The notes: generated by a model from the letters alone, not told the origin. 64,000 nt of DNA from Streptomyces sp. NBC_00091 (GCF_026343185.1 NZ_JAPEMA010000001.1:1054001-1118000); one strand, 5' to 3'; positions 1-9,129 are shown, counted from the stretch's first letter. Numbers and translations: made by a program.

Positions 1-129
1 GGCACGGTCGGTGGCCTCCACCGCGAGCTCGCGCAGCCGGTCCTGGGTGGCGATGTCCAGGGCGTTCATGGGCGGGCGGTCCAGCAGGATGGTGCCGACG
101 CCTTCGGAGACTTCGAGAGAGATGGTCAT
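1..129 (-). CDS. Enoyl-CoA hydratase/isomerase family protein, N-terminal part
   Basis: Only the first 43 codons are inside the window; the gene continues beyond base 1. The visible residues begin MTISLEVSEGVGTILLDRP and continue PPMNALD, which is the usual opening of crotonase-fold proteins: a beta-strand pair, then the xLNRPxxxNAL block that starts the CoA-binding region. Members hydrate or isomerise acyl-CoA thioesters in the cytoplasm. The oxyanion-hole and catalytic residues lie outside the window, so substrate and exact reaction cannot be given. The start is the ATG at 129-127, the only start that keeps the family's normal short N-terminus. The neighbouring L,D-transpeptidase gene points the same way, with 86 bases between its stop and this start. 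Confidence 0.85.
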   Translation of the reverse strand, partial: MTISLEVSEGVGTILLDRPPMNALDIATQDRLRELAVEATDRA

Positions 130-215
130 ACGGGGAAGGTTAGCGTCGGTTAACCCAAGGTGGCCCGGTGCTGTGGGTCACAGCACCGGGCCACGGGACT
201 ACGTACGCGCTGTGG

Positions 216-1460
216 CTACTTGATCCACTCCGCCCAGTCCATGTTCCAGCCGTTGAGGCCGTTGTCCGGGGCGATCTGCTTGTCCTTGGAGTTCTTCACG
301 ACCACCACGTCGCCGATCAGGGACTCGTTGTAGAACCACGCGGCGGGCGTGCTGTCGTCGCCGGCGCCGCGCTCGTCCTGGAGGCCGACGCAGCCGTGGC
401 TGACGTTCTCCGAGCCGAAGGTGCTCGAGGAGGCCCAGTAGTTGCCGTGGACGAAGGTGCCGGAGGTCGAGAGCCGCATCGCGTGGGGGACGTCGGAGAT
501 GTCGTACTCGCCGCCGAAGCCGACGGTGGCGCCGTTCATCCGGGTCACCTTGTACTTCTCGCTGATGACCATCTGCCCGTTGTAGGTGGTCGTCGCCGGG
601 GCGCCCGCGGTGATCGGGATGTTCTTGATCACCTGGCCGTCGCGGACGACCTCCATCTGCTTCGAGGTCGCGTCGACCGTGGTGACCTGGGAACGGCCGA
701 CGGTGAAGGTGACCGTACGGGTCTGCTTGCCGTAGACCCCGGGGCGGCCCTCGACGCCGTCGAGGGCGATCTTCACGGTGACCTTGGTGCCCGCGGCCCA
801 GTACTTCTCGGGGCGGAAGTCGAGGCGGTCGTTGCCGAACCAGTGGCCCTCGACCGGCACGGACGGCTCGGCCGTGACCTGGATGGCCTTCTCGACGCCC
901 TCGGTGTTGGTGATGCCGCGGGTGAAGTTGATGGACACCGGCATGCCCACGCCGACGGTCGTACCGTCCTCGGGGGTGTAGTGGCCGACGAAGGTGTTCT
1001 GGGGAGTCAGGGTGGTGAAGGTGGTGTCCTTGGCGGACTCGCGGCCGGCCTCGTCCTTGGCGACCGCGTGCACCTTGTACTCGGTGGCGGCGGCCAGGTG
1101 GCGGGCGGGCTCCCAGCTCGCGCCGTCGGCGGCCAGCTTGCCCTCCACCGCGTTGCCCTTGGTGTCGGCGACGGTCACGGTCGTCAGCTTGCCGCCCGAG
1201 CTGGTGATCTTCAGGATGCCGCTGGTGGCGACCTCCTTGGACCCGTCGTCCGGCTTGACGTTGACCACGGCCTTGGACGCCTCGGTGCCGGTCTTCGCCG
1301 CGGCACCGCCGCTCTTGCCGTTGTCCCCGCCGCTGCCCCCGCTGTTGCCGCCGCCACTGCACGCGCTGGTCAGCAGCAGGGCCGCTCCCAGCAGGAGGGC
1401 CGGCAGGCCGGTGCGGACGCGGCCGCGTATCGGCTGCAGGTTCACTCGTGTTCTCCCCAT
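216..1460 (-). CDS. Lipoprotein L,D-transpeptidase, Ig-like domains plus YkuD domain
   Basis: About 414 aa. L,D-transpeptidases make 3-3 cross-links in peptidoglycan using a catalytic cysteine. The N-terminus is MGRTRVNLQPIRGR, then a hydrophobic stretch ending LLLTSAC, a lipobox, followed by a Gly/Ser-rich linker. This predicts a lipid anchor on the outer membrane face. Two Ig-like/beta regions fill about residues 60-240. The YkuD domain follows, with HGNYW and then SHGCVGL, whose cysteine is about residue 357. The C-terminus is Trp-rich (WNMDWAEWIK), as in actinobacterial LdtMt2-type enzymes. The ATG at 1460 was chosen because it directly precedes the signal peptide; a GTG at 1505 has no ribosome site. 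It is a close paralogue of the gene at 4091-5335, and the two flank a large exported SpaA-type protein. Confidence 0.92.
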   Translation of the reverse strand: MGRTRVNLQPIRGRVRTGLPALLLGAALLLTSACSGGGNSGGSGGDNGKSGGAAAKTGTEASKAVVNVKPDDGSKEVATSGILKITSSGGKLTTVTVADTKGNAVEGKLAADGASWEPARHLAAATEYKVHAVAKDEAGRESAKDTTFTTLTPQNTFVGHYTPEDGTTVGVGMPVSINFTRGITNTEGVEKAIQVTAEPSVPVEGHWFGNDRLDFRPEKYWAAGTKVTVKIALDGVEGRPGVYGKQTRTVTFTVGRSQVTTVDATSKQMEVVRDGQVIKNIPITAGAPATTTYNGQMVISEKYKVTRMNGATVGFGGEYDISDVPHAMRLSTSGTFVHGNYWASSSTFGSENVSHGCVGLQDERGAGDDSTPAAWFYNESLIGDVVVVKNSKDKQIAPDNGLNGWNMDWAEWIK

Positions 1461-1572
1461 GTCCCCCGCGCGCGGACAGTCGCGCGCTTGTCGACAGGAA
1501 ATCACATGGGGAGACTACGAATAGGCACAGTCATGTCACCGTTCCGTCCCAACTGCCGGGGCGTCCGGGGTG

Positions 1573-3885
1573 TCAGTCCTCGGAGCCGGCTCCCATGGGC
1601 CAGTCCCCGGGGTGCCAGCCGGGGCCGTCGGGCCGGCCGTGCTCCGGGCGGCCGTATTCGGGCCCGCCCTGCTCGCCGTGCTCGTCGTGCCCGCCCTGCT
1701 CCTCGTGCCCGCCGTGCTCGGGGCGGCCGTGGTCGGGCTTCCCGTGGCCGTCGGGCTTGCCGTGGCCCTCCTCCTCGCAGTGGCAGACCTCGCCCTCGTG
1801 CGCGCGCTTGTTGAGGAGCGTGACGGCGATCCGGTGGCCCGGGGTGCGTCCGTCCAGCGTCAGCGGGCCGGTCACCGGGTCGCGCGGCAGGACGTAGCCG
1901 TCGGGGACGTCCGTCTCGACCACGTAGTACTCACCGTCGGCGAGGCCCTCGAAGGCGCAGACGCCGTCCCGGCCGGTGGTGCAGTCGCCGCCGGTCCGCT
2001 CGTCGGCGTTGATGCCCCGCCGTTGCAGGCCCTCGGTGTGGTTGGTCTCCTTCCACAGCTCGAACTCCGCCCCGCGCAGCGGCCGCTTCGTCTTGGCGTC
2101 CTTCTTCAGGACCTCGATGGTCCCGCTCCGCTCCTCGTCCTTCTTCCGGTTCGGGATGGTGAGGACGACGACCTCCCTGACGTCGCCCTCCTCCAGTTCG
2201 AAGGCGGTGACCGCGTCGGCGGGGCGCTCGTAGCCCGGCGGGAGGCCGACCTCCCGCCAGTAGTAGCGCTCCCCAACGGGCAGTTCGACCGTGCAGGTGC
2301 CCCGGGCGTCGGTCAGGCAGGTGCCGTCGAGCCGGGTGTCGGGGTTGTCGCGGCCGTCCTGGAAGCCGGGGACGTCGTTGCTCTCGCGCCACAGCTCGAA
2401 GCGGGCGCCGGGCAGGGCCTCGCCGGTGTCCTTGTCGACCTTCCGCAGGACGACCCGGGCGCTGCCGCCCGGGTCCGGGGACCTGCGGTTCACGGCCACG
2501 TACCGGACCCCGGCCGCGGCGTTCTCGGCCGTCAGGACCAGTTCGCGGATGGGCCGGTCGGGGAGTTCGTACCCGGGGGGCGCGGCCGTCTCGCGCCAGT
2601 AGTAGGCGCCGAGCTCCTCGACGCGCGCACAGGTTCCCTCCGATCCGGTGGTGCAGTCCTCGAGCTTGGTGTCGGCGCCGTCGCCCTCGTACTGGAGGCC
2701 GTCGCGGCCGTTGGTCTCCTTCCACAGTTCGAACTTCGCCCCGGGCAGCGGCCGGCCGGCCTCGTCGTGCTTCACGACGGAGACCGAGCCCCTGGCCGGC
2801 GGGGTGGGCGCGCAGTCGGGCAGGTCGCCGTCGAAGGGGTAGGCGTGGAACTCGGCGCCGAGGCCGGTGGTCTCCGTCGGGCTGGTGTGGGTCAGGCTGC
2901 CGGCGGTGAAGAAGCGGCCGTTCACGCCGATCACGGAGACGGTGGCGACCGAGGCCTGCGGGCCGATCAGGACGCTGCCGCCGAGCTGCGCCGAGCCGGC
3001 GAGGGTGACCGACTGGGCGTCGGGGAAGTTCCACAGCAGCCGCTCGCGCAGTCCGGCGGGCAGGAGGGTGTTGTTGACGCGGACGGCGGGGGATTCGCCC
3101 GTGACGTTCACGAGGACGGTGGCGCCCGGCGGGATCTGCCGGAAGCTCACCGTCTGCTGGGCGCCGTTCGGTCCGGAGAGGTCGAAGTCCACGTTGAAGA
3201 CCTGGAGGGGCGAGGTGCCGTCGCCGGTGAAGACGGTGCCCTGGGTGCTCCACACGGCCCGGCCGGTCGGCGTGCGCGGGACTCCGCCGGGCAGGGCGTA
3301 GCAGGTGCTCGCCTCGGTGAGCGCGCCCCGCAGGCGGGTGTAGGGGGCGGCCGCGTTCTCGTCGCGGGTGCGGGTGCCGGTCACGTTGCCGGTGAGGGTG
3401 CCCGCGTACTTGACGACCCCGCCGTCGGCGAGGAGGGTCTGGCGGGCAGCCACGGTGACGTCCTCGCCGGTGGTCAGGAAGTCCGCGCCGTTGGACGGGG
3501 GGACCCGGGAGCCGACTCCGGCGATGCCCACGTTGTAGACGTTGCCGCCGGCGGACTTGTTCAGGTCGAAGTCGCCGAGGACGACGACCCGGCCCTCGGC
3601 CTCGGCGGCGCCCCGGCGGACCAGCATGTCCCCGCCGACGAAGACGTTGACGTTGTTGTCGCGGCCGGCGAAGGGGAGGTTGTTGGGGTCCGGCCAGACG
3701 GACGGGCAGGCCTCGCCGGCGCCGGTGCCGGGGATGCACGGGCCGAGGCCGCCGGGGAGCGGGGCCCTCAGGGTGCGCGCCATCGGCGGCGGCTCGGCGC
3801 CGGGACCCGCCGCGAGGGCCGAGGGGGTCCCCGCCGCGAGTACGACTCCCACGGCCAGCCCGAGGGTCCAGTTCCTTGCTGACAT
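1573..3885 (-). CDS. Exported choice-of-anchor A protein with three SpaA-type domains and a His-rich tail
   Basis: About 770 aa. A signal peptide (MSARNWTLGLAVGVVLAAG, cleavage near ALA) is followed by a choice-of-anchor A beta domain at about residues 45-330, with GGDMLV and VLGDFD strands. Three prealbumin-like SpaA repeats follow (about 365-465, 475-575, 580-690). Each has a Lys in the first strand (VVKHDE, VLRKVD, VLKKDA), a FELW(K/R)E segment supplying the Glu, and a closing Asn (VNRR, IPNR, LLNKR). That is the triad that forms internal isopeptide bonds in such domains. The last 65 residues are a His/Gly/Asp/Glu-rich tail with repeated HGKPD and GRPEHG. There is no LPXTG sorting signal or C-terminal membrane segment, so how it attaches is open. 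It is probably a secreted structural or adhesin-like cell-surface protein. The start is the ATG at 3885, which gives a clean signal peptide. Confidence 0.85.
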   Translation of the reverse strand: MSARNWTLGLAVGVVLAAGTPSALAAGPGAEPPPMARTLRAPLPGGLGPCIPGTGAGEACPSVWPDPNNLPFAGRDNNVNVFVGGDMLVRRGAAEAEGRVVVLGDFDLNKSAGGNVYNVGIAGVGSRVPPSNGADFLTTGEDVTVAARQTLLADGGVVKYAGTLTGNVTGTRTRDENAAAPYTRLRGALTEASTCYALPGGVPRTPTGRAVWSTQGTVFTGDGTSPLQVFNVDFDLSGPNGAQQTVSFRQIPPGATVLVNVTGESPAVRVNNTLLPAGLRERLLWNFPDAQSVTLAGSAQLGGSVLIGPQASVATVSVIGVNGRFFTAGSLTHTSPTETTGLGAEFHAYPFDGDLPDCAPTPPARGSVSVVKHDEAGRPLPGAKFELWKETNGRDGLQYEGDGADTKLEDCTTGSEGTCARVEELGAYYWRETAAPPGYELPDRPIRELVLTAENAAAGVRYVAVNRRSPDPGGSARVVLRKVDKDTGEALPGARFELWRESNDVPGFQDGRDNPDTRLDGTCLTDARGTCTVELPVGERYYWREVGLPPGYERPADAVTAFELEEGDVREVVVLTIPNRKKDEERSGTIEVLKKDAKTKRPLRGAEFELWKETNHTEGLQRRGINADERTGGDCTTGRDGVCAFEGLADGEYYVVETDVPDGYVLPRDPVTGPLTLDGRTPGHRIAVTLLNKRAHEGEVCHCEEEGHGKPDGHGKPDHGRPEHGGHEEQGGHDEHGEQGGPEYGRPEHGRPDGPGWHPGDWPMGAGSED

Positions 3886-4045
3886 GACGCTCCGTCCGCT
3901 GTCTCGGCCACCCGCCCGCGCCGGTGGCCCTGACAGGCTGCGGGCGGGCTTCGGCGCGGCGGACGGAAGACACTCTGCGGCCGGGGCATCGCGGTCCGAC
4001 AATCACTCGATTGCACCGCTCCCCCGGGGTGCGGGGGCCGGTGAG

Positions 4046-4103
4046 GTGTGTCAGCGGCCGGTGGAGTGCGTCAGCCGGTGGCGGTGTGCGTCAGCCGGTG
4101 GCG
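4046..4103. repeat. 20-bp tandem repeat across an L,D-transpeptidase stop codon
   Basis: GTGCGTCAGCCGGTGGCG occurs at 4066-4083 and again at 4086-4103 (period 20), preceded by a diverged unit GTGTGTCAGCGGCCGGTGG at 4046-4064. The stop codon of the L,D-transpeptidase gene (TCA on the plus strand, 4091-4093) is inside the third unit, and the second unit carries a copy of the same stop triplet. The array therefore looks like a local tandem duplication of the gene's last codons. Confidence 0.8.
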
Positions 4104-5335
4104 GAGCCCGCCACCCAGTCCGCCCAGGACATGTTCCAGCCGCCCAGTCCGTTGTTGGGGGCGACGGTCTTGTCCTGCGAGTTCACCACCTCCACCACGT
4201 CCCCGATCAGGGTCCGGTCGAAGAACCAGCCCGCCGGGGTGTCCGAGCCGCCGCCCTTGTCGTCGCGCAGGCCCACGCAGCCGTGGCTGGTGTTGGTGGA
4301 GCCGAAGGTGTCGGGGCTGGCCCAGTAGTTGCCGTGCAGGAAGGTGCCGGAGGCGGTGAGCCGCATGGCGTGCGGGACGTCCGGGATGTCGTACTCGCCC
4401 TTGCCGTCGTCGCTGGTGAAGCCGACGGTGGCGCCGTTCATCCGGGTGACGTCGAACATCTCCATCACCACCATCCTGCCGTTGTAGGTGGTGTTCTTGG
4501 GTGCCCCGGCGCTGATGGGGATGGTGGACAGCAGCTCCCCGTCCCGGCGGACCTCCATGGTGTGCGCGGCCGCGTCCACGGTGGAGACCTGGGAGCGGCC
4601 GACGGTGAAGCGGACGGTCTTGTCCTGGATGCCGTACGAGCCGGGCGCGCCCTCGACGTCGCGCAGCTTCATCTTCACGGTGACCTCGGTGCCGGCCTTC
4701 CAGTACTCCTTGGGCCGGAAGTCGAGGCGCTCGTTGCCGAACCAGTGGCCCACGACCTCCACGGCCGGGTCGGCGGTGACGGTGATGGCCCGTTCCACGT
4801 CGGCGCGGTGCTTGACGGCCCGGCTGAACTTGAAGGAGACGATCATGCCGGTGCCGACGGTGGAGCGGTTCTCGGGCTTGAAGTAGCCGATGAACCGCTC
4901 CTCGGGGACGTAGGTGGTGAAGGTGGTGTGCCGGGCCTGGCGGCGGTTGTGCCCGTCGAGGGCGACCGCGTCGACGGTGTACTTGGCGGCGAGCGAGAGC
5001 CGTCCCCCGTCGGGGTCGGGGCTCCAGCTGAGCCCGTCGGCGGCGATCTCCCCGGGGACCTCCTCCTCCTGGGCGTCCTCGACCTTGGTGACCTTGACCC
5101 GCTCGAGGCGGCCCTCGGGGACGTTCACCCGCAGCGGGCCCTCGGCCGGGACGCCCTTGGCGTTGTCGTCGGGGGTGATCCGGATGGCCTCGTCCGGTGA
5201 GCGGGGTTTTCCGGGCAGCTGGATCTCGACCGGGGATCCGCCGTCCTCGGTGCAGCCGGTCAGCCCGCCCAGCAGGCCCGCCCATGCCGCCACGGCGGCC
5301 AAGCCCGCCCCTGCCCGCCTCGTCAGAAGAGTCAC
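4091..5335 (-). CDS. Lipoprotein L,D-transpeptidase, second paralogue
   Basis: About 414 aa, same length and architecture as the gene at 216-1460: signal peptide with lipobox (GGLTGC), Ig-like region, YkuD domain with HGNYW and SHGCVGL (catalytic Cys about 353), and a Trp-containing tail (WNMSWADWVAG). Predicted role is 3-3 cross-linking of peptidoglycan at the outer membrane face. Compared with the paralogue it carries a short insertion (DDGKGEYD) just before the conserved DIPDVPHAMRL block. The start is the GTG at 5335, which gives MTLLTRRAG before the hydrophobic core; longer in-frame extensions would run through the divergent glgX gene and lack a signal peptide. Its 3' end lies in a 20-bp tandem repeat. 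Confidence 0.9.
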   Translation of the reverse strand: MTLLTRRAGAGLAAVAAWAGLLGGLTGCTEDGGSPVEIQLPGKPRSPDEAIRITPDDNAKGVPAEGPLRVNVPEGRLERVKVTKVEDAQEEEVPGEIAADGLSWSPDPDGGRLSLAAKYTVDAVALDGHNRRQARHTTFTTYVPEERFIGYFKPENRSTVGTGMIVSFKFSRAVKHRADVERAITVTADPAVEVVGHWFGNERLDFRPKEYWKAGTEVTVKMKLRDVEGAPGSYGIQDKTVRFTVGRSQVSTVDAAAHTMEVRRDGELLSTIPISAGAPKNTTYNGRMVVMEMFDVTRMNGATVGFTSDDGKGEYDIPDVPHAMRLTASGTFLHGNYWASPDTFGSTNTSHGCVGLRDDKGGGSDTPAGWFFDRTLIGDVVEVVNSQDKTVAPNNGLGGWNMSWADWVAGSATG

Positions 5336-5388
5336 GCCCCGTCCAACGACCGGGGCCCTCCGGGGGAAACGTGAGGGCCGGGCACGTT

Positions 5389-5416
5389 CCGGGCAGAACA
5401 GTCCGGGCAGAACAGT
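5389..5416. repeat. 14-bp direct tandem repeat in a divergent promoter region
   Basis: CCGGGCAGAACAGT is repeated exactly at 5389-5402 and 5403-5416, inside the 166-base region between the diverging L,D-transpeptidase and glgX genes. It could be a slippage product or a paired regulator site. No promoter hexamers were convincingly identified around it. Confidence 0.7.
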
Positions 5417-5501
5417 GGGAAGGACCAGACGGGGCGGGCCCAGGCCGGGACGCCGGGCCGCACTCCTCCCCGACGGTACCCAGGAGCCGTGGAGGCGGGC
5501 A

Positions 5502-7775
5502 GTGTCGAGCGCAGCCGAGCAAGAGGCGGTGGATGCCACCGCCGGCGACCCCAGCAGGGTCGCCGGGGGCATGGACGCCGTGCGGGAGCGGGTCCAGGCG
5601 AAGGTGTTACGGGCGGCCGCGCACCCGCCGCCACCGGTGTGGCCCGGCTCCTCGCACCCCCTGGGGGCCCGCTTCCACGCGGGTCCGGCCGGGGTGGAGG
5701 GGACGAACTTCGCGCTGTGGGCGCAGGGCGCGGAGGCGGTGGAGCTGTGCCTGTTCGACGCGCTCGGGGCGGAGACCCGCTGCACCCTGGCCGAGCTGAC
5801 GCACGAGATCTGGCACGGCTTCGTCCCGGGTGCGCGGCCCGGGCAGCGGTACGGCTTCCGGGTGCACGGGCGCTGGGATCCCTGGACGGGCGCCCGGTAC
5901 AACCCGGCGAAGCTGCTGCTGGACCCGTACGCGCGGGCGGTCGACGGCGACTTCTCGCTGCCGCCGGAGGTGTACGGGCACGTTCGGGACTGGCCGCAGC
6001 AATACATCGCGGACACGGTGCGCGACGACCGGGACTCGGCCCCGTACGTCCCGAAGGGGGTGGTCGTCCACGATGACGACGACTGGGCGGACGACGTCCG
6101 GCCGAAGACCCCCTGGGCCGATTCGGTGATCTACGAGCTGCACGTGCGCGGTTTCACGATGCGCCATCCGGGGGTTCCCGAGGAGCTGCGCGGCACGTAC
6201 GCGGGGCTCGCCCATCCGGCGGCGGTCGAGCACCTGGTGAAGCTGGGGGTCACCGCCGTCGAGCTGCTGCCGGTACACCAGTTCGCGCACGAGGACCACC
6301 TGCTGCGGCGGGGGCTGCGCAACTACTGGGGCTACAACTCGGTGGGCTACTTCGCCCCGCACGCCGGGTACTCCTCCAGCGGGACGGCCGGGCAGCAGGT
6401 CGGGGAGTTCAAGCGGATGGTCAAGGCCCTGCACGCGGCCGGGATCGAGGTGATCCTCGACGTGGTCTACAACCACACGGCGGAGGCGGGGGAGCTGGGC
6501 CCGACGCTGTCGCTGCGCGGGATCGACAACCGGGGCTACTACCGGCTCCAGTCCGACCAGCGCCGCTACGCCGACTACACGGGCTGCGGGAACACCCTGC
6601 ACGCCGGGCGTCCGCACGTGCTGCGCCTGATCACCGACTCCCTGCGCTACTGGGTGACGGAGATGGGGGTCGACGGCTTCCGCTTCGACCTGGCGGCGGC
6701 GCTGGCCCGCTCGATGCACGACGTGGACATGCTGTCGCCGTTCCTCGCGGTGATCGCCCAGGATCCGGTGCTGCGGCGGGTCAAGCTGATCGCGGAGCCG
6801 TGGGACGTGGGCTCGGGCGGCTACCAGGTGGGGGCGTTCCCGCCGCTGTGGACGGAGTGGAACGACCGGTACCGCGATGCGGTGCGGGATTTCTGGCGGG
6901 GCGCGCTGCCCGACGTACGGGACCTCGGGTACCGGCTGTCGGGATCGAGCGACCTGTACGCGTGGGGCGGGCGGCGGCCGTACGCCTCGGTGAACTTCGT
7001 GACCGCCCACGACGGTTTCACCCTGCGCGACCTGGTCAGTTACGAGCGCAAGCACAACGAGGCCAACGGGGAGGCGAACCGGGACGGCACCAATGACAAC
7101 CGGTCCTGGAACTGCGGTGCCGAGGGCGGGAGCGACGATCCCCGGATCGGGGCGCTGCGCCGGCGCCAGCTGCGCAACCTGCTGACCACGCTGCTGCTGT
7201 CCACGGGTGTGCCGATGCTGGTGGCGGGCGACGAGTTCGGGCGCACCCAGGGCGGCAACAACAACGCGTACTGCCAGGACAACGAGACGGGGTGGGTGGA
7301 CTGGTCGCTGCTGTCCGACCCGGCGTGGAGCGAGCTGTTCGCGCTGACCCGGCGGCTGATCGCGCTGCGCCAGGCCCATCCGGTGCTGCGGCGGCGGGCG
7401 TTCTTCTCCGGGCGGGCTCAGGGCGCGGACGGGCTGCGGGACCTGGCCTGGTTCACCCCGGCCGGGGCGGAGATGACGGAGCGGGACTGGTACGCGCCGG
7501 CCGCGGCGGTGGGGCTGTACCTGTCGGGGCGGGACATCCCGGGCCGCGACGAGCGGGGCCGCCAGGTGACGGACGACAGCTTCCTGGCGCTGCTGCACGC
7601 CGGGGACCGGCCGGTGGAGTGGGTGCTGCCGGGCGCGCCGTGGGCGGGGGCGTACGAGCTGGTCCTGGACACCTCGCGGGAGGCGCAGGCGGCCCCGCCC
7701 GGCACCCGCCACCGGGGCGGGGAGGCGCTGACGGTGCCGGCGCGGTCGGTGCTGCTGCTGCGGGTGGTGAGCTGA
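5502..7775 (+). CDS. glgX: Glycogen debranching enzyme GlgX (isoamylase type)
   Basis: About 757 aa, a GH13 enzyme that hydrolyses alpha-1,6 branches in phosphorylase-trimmed glycogen in the cytoplasm. An N-terminal CBM48-type module ([19 protein letters not shown]) precedes the catalytic barrel. The nucleophile is in VDGFRFDLA (about D396), the acid in IAEPWD (about E432) and the third acid in [21 protein letters not shown] and WVDWSL are typical of GlgX/isoamylases. The start is the GTG at 5502, preceded by GGAGG at a normal distance; the next in-frame ATG is 5571. It diverges from the L,D-transpeptidase gene. It is separated from the other glucan genes of this window (30850-42179) by the polysaccharide locus. 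Confidence 0.95.
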   Translation: MSSAAEQEAVDATAGDPSRVAGGMDAVRERVQAKVLRAAAHPPPPVWPGSSHPLGARFHAGPAGVEGTNFALWAQGAEAVELCLFDALGAETRCTLAELTHEIWHGFVPGARPGQRYGFRVHGRWDPWTGARYNPAKLLLDPYARAVDGDFSLPPEVYGHVRDWPQQYIADTVRDDRDSAPYVPKGVVVHDDDDWADDVRPKTPWADSVIYELHVRGFTMRHPGVPEELRGTYAGLAHPAAVEHLVKLGVTAVELLPVHQFAHEDHLLRRGLRNYWGYNSVGYFAPHAGYSSSGTAGQQVGEFKRMVKALHAAGIEVILDVVYNHTAEAGELGPTLSLRGIDNRGYYRLQSDQRRYADYTGCGNTLHAGRPHVLRLITDSLRYWVTEMGVDGFRFDLAAALARSMHDVDMLSPFLAVIAQDPVLRRVKLIAEPWDVGSGGYQVGAFPPLWTEWNDRYRDAVRDFWRGALPDVRDLGYRLSGSSDLYAWGGRRPYASVNFVTAHDGFTLRDLVSYERKHNEANGEANRDGTNDNRSWNCGAEGGSDDPRIGALRRRQLRNLLTTLLLSTGVPMLVAGDEFGRTQGGNNNAYCQDNETGWVDWSLLSDPAWSELFALTRRLIALRQAHPVLRRRAFFSGRAQGADGLRDLAWFTPAGAEMTERDWYAPAAAVGLYLSGRDIPGRDERGRQVTDDSFLALLHAGDRPVEWVLPGAPWAGAYELVLDTSREAQAAPPGTRHRGGEALTVPARSVLLLRVVS

Positions 7776-7919
7776 CGGGGCGCCCGGTCCGGCGGGAGGC
7801 GTCCGCATCGCCGCTTCAGGACGTAACGACGGATCCGGAGCGGAAGCCTTCGCTCGCCCTGCGATGATGTGCCCTTCTCGTGAACACACGGACAGATGAG
7901 CACACGAACAGGGGTACGC

Positions 7920-8642
7920 ATGGGGAGAGTCGGCACCGCGCTGCGCGAACTGCGGGGGGCGCAGAAGTCGGCGAAGGGGGTGTCGCTCTACTCGCGGTTC
8001 GTCAACCGGCCCGCCGGGCGGTACCTGGCCGCCGGGTCGTACGCGCTGGGGCTGACCCCGAACCAGGTGACGCTGGTCAGCGCCGCGTTCAGCTTCGCCG
8101 CCGTGGCGGCGGTCGCGCTGGCGACGCCCTCGTGGGGGCTGGGGATCGCCGTCTGGGCCGCGCTCGCGGTCGGCTTCGCCTTCGACTCGGCCGACGGGCA
8201 GCTGGCCCGGCTGCGCGGGGGCGGCAGTGCGGCGGGCGAGTGGCTCGACCACGTCGTGGACGCCGCCAAGCTCACCGCTCTGCACTCCTGCGTACTGATC
8301 GCCTTCTACCGCTTCCCCGAGGCGTACGGGACGGGCTCGGACGCCTGGCTGCTGGTACCGCTGGGCTTCCAGTTCGCCGCCGTCGTCACCTTCTTCGGGG
8401 GGCTGCTGACCGAGAAGCTCAAGCCGAAGGCGCCCGCCGGCAGCACCGCCGCCGCGCCGTCGACCCTGCGCGCGGTGGCGTTGCTGCCCGTGGACTACGG
8501 GGTGTTCTGCCTGGTGTTCCTGCTGCTCGGCGGCGGGTCGCTGTTCCGCTGGGCGTACGCCGGACTGGGCGCGGTCGCCGCCCTGTTCCTGCTGGCGTTC
8601 CTGGCGAAGTGGTTCCGGGAGCTCAGCGCCGTTCGGCGGTGA
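7920..8642 (+). CDS. CDP-alcohol phosphatidyltransferase family membrane enzyme
   Basis: About 240 aa with several membrane helices. The family signature is complete: D89-xx-D92-G-xx-A-R, then G106-xxx-D110-xxx-D114 (seen as FDSADGQLAR and GEWLDHVVD). Such enzymes transfer a phospho-alcohol between a CDP-activated donor and an alcohol acceptor in the membrane, releasing CMP. Which partner here is unknown. The neighbour at 8623-9129 makes a CDP-linked small molecule, and the two genes run tail to tail with a 20-bp overlap, so the pair may supply a head group for a lipid or glycan. The ATG at 7920 has AGGGG upstream; an ATG at 7896 would add eight residues. It is the first gene of the polysaccharide locus. 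Confidence 0.85.
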   Translation: MGRVGTALRELRGAQKSAKGVSLYSRFVNRPAGRYLAAGSYALGLTPNQVTLVSAAFSFAAVAAVALATPSWGLGIAVWAALAVGFAFDSADGQLARLRGGGSAAGEWLDHVVDAAKLTALHSCVLIAFYRFPEAYGTGSDAWLLVPLGFQFAAVVTFFGGLLTEKLKPKAPAGSTAAAPSTLRAVALLPVDYGVFCLVFLLLGGGSLFRWAYAGLGAVAALFLLAFLAKWFRELSAVRR

Positions 8643-9129
8643 AGGACTCCCCGGGCTGGCCGCCCTGCTGGGCGAGCACGTCCAGGGCCCGGCGCAGCTG
8701 GGTGCTGGACGTGTGCACGGTGTAGGGGAAGTAGACGACGTCGACCCCGTGGGCGGCGAAGTCCCGTTCCAGCCGCAGCCCCTTGGGCGTGCCCCGCCAG
8801 TCGTCGCCCTTGAAGATGACGTCGAAGCGGACCTGCTTCCAGGTCTCCACCTTGTCCGGGACCGTCTCCACGAAGGCGGCGTCCACGTATTTGACGCTGC
8901 GTACGATCTCCAGCCGCTCGACGAGCGGGATCATCGGGCGCCGCCCCTTGGCCAGTTCGGCCATCTCGTCCGAGACCACGCCGGCCACCAGGTAGTCGCA
9001 CTGGCTCCGCGCGTGCCGAAGGATGTTCAGGTGCCCTATGTGGAACAGGTCGTAGGCGCCTGGCGCGTAGCCCACCCGGTACGGTCTGCGCGCGGACGGC
9101 ACAGGCTCGGACATGTCGTGCTCCGTCAT
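8623..9129 (-). CDS. Cytidylyltransferase-like nucleotidyltransferase (TagD/glycerol-3-P type)
   Basis: 168 aa, the length of glycerol-3-phosphate cytidylyltransferases. It shows GAYDLFHIGHLNIL with the HxGH nucleotide-binding motif (H30, H33), FKGDDW, and a final TSSTQLRR corresponding to the ISST motif. The expected reaction is CTP plus an alcohol phosphate giving a CDP-alcohol and pyrophosphate, in the cytoplasm. Related enzymes also make ADP- or CDP-linked sugars and ethanolamine, so the substrate is inferred only from family. The convergent overlap with the CDP-alcohol transferase supports a shared pathway. The first ATG (9129) follows GGGGG; an internal ATG at 9114 with GGAG upstream is equally plausible. 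It diverges from the glycosyltransferase gene at 9257. Confidence 0.85.
   Translation of the reverse strand: MTEHDMSEPVPSARRPYRVGYAPGAYDLFHIGHLNILRHARSQCDYLVAGVVSDEMAELAKGRRPMIPLVERLEIVRSVKYVDAAFVETVPDKVETWKQVRFDVIFKGDDWRGTPKGLRLERDFAAHGVDVVYFPYTVHTSSTQLRRALDVLAQQGGQPGESFTAERR

Noticed and set aside
1570..3882. 770-codon plus-strand frame opposite the choice-of-anchor A gene
   Set aside because: It is an antisense shadow with low-complexity composition; the minus frame has a signal peptide and SpaA domains.
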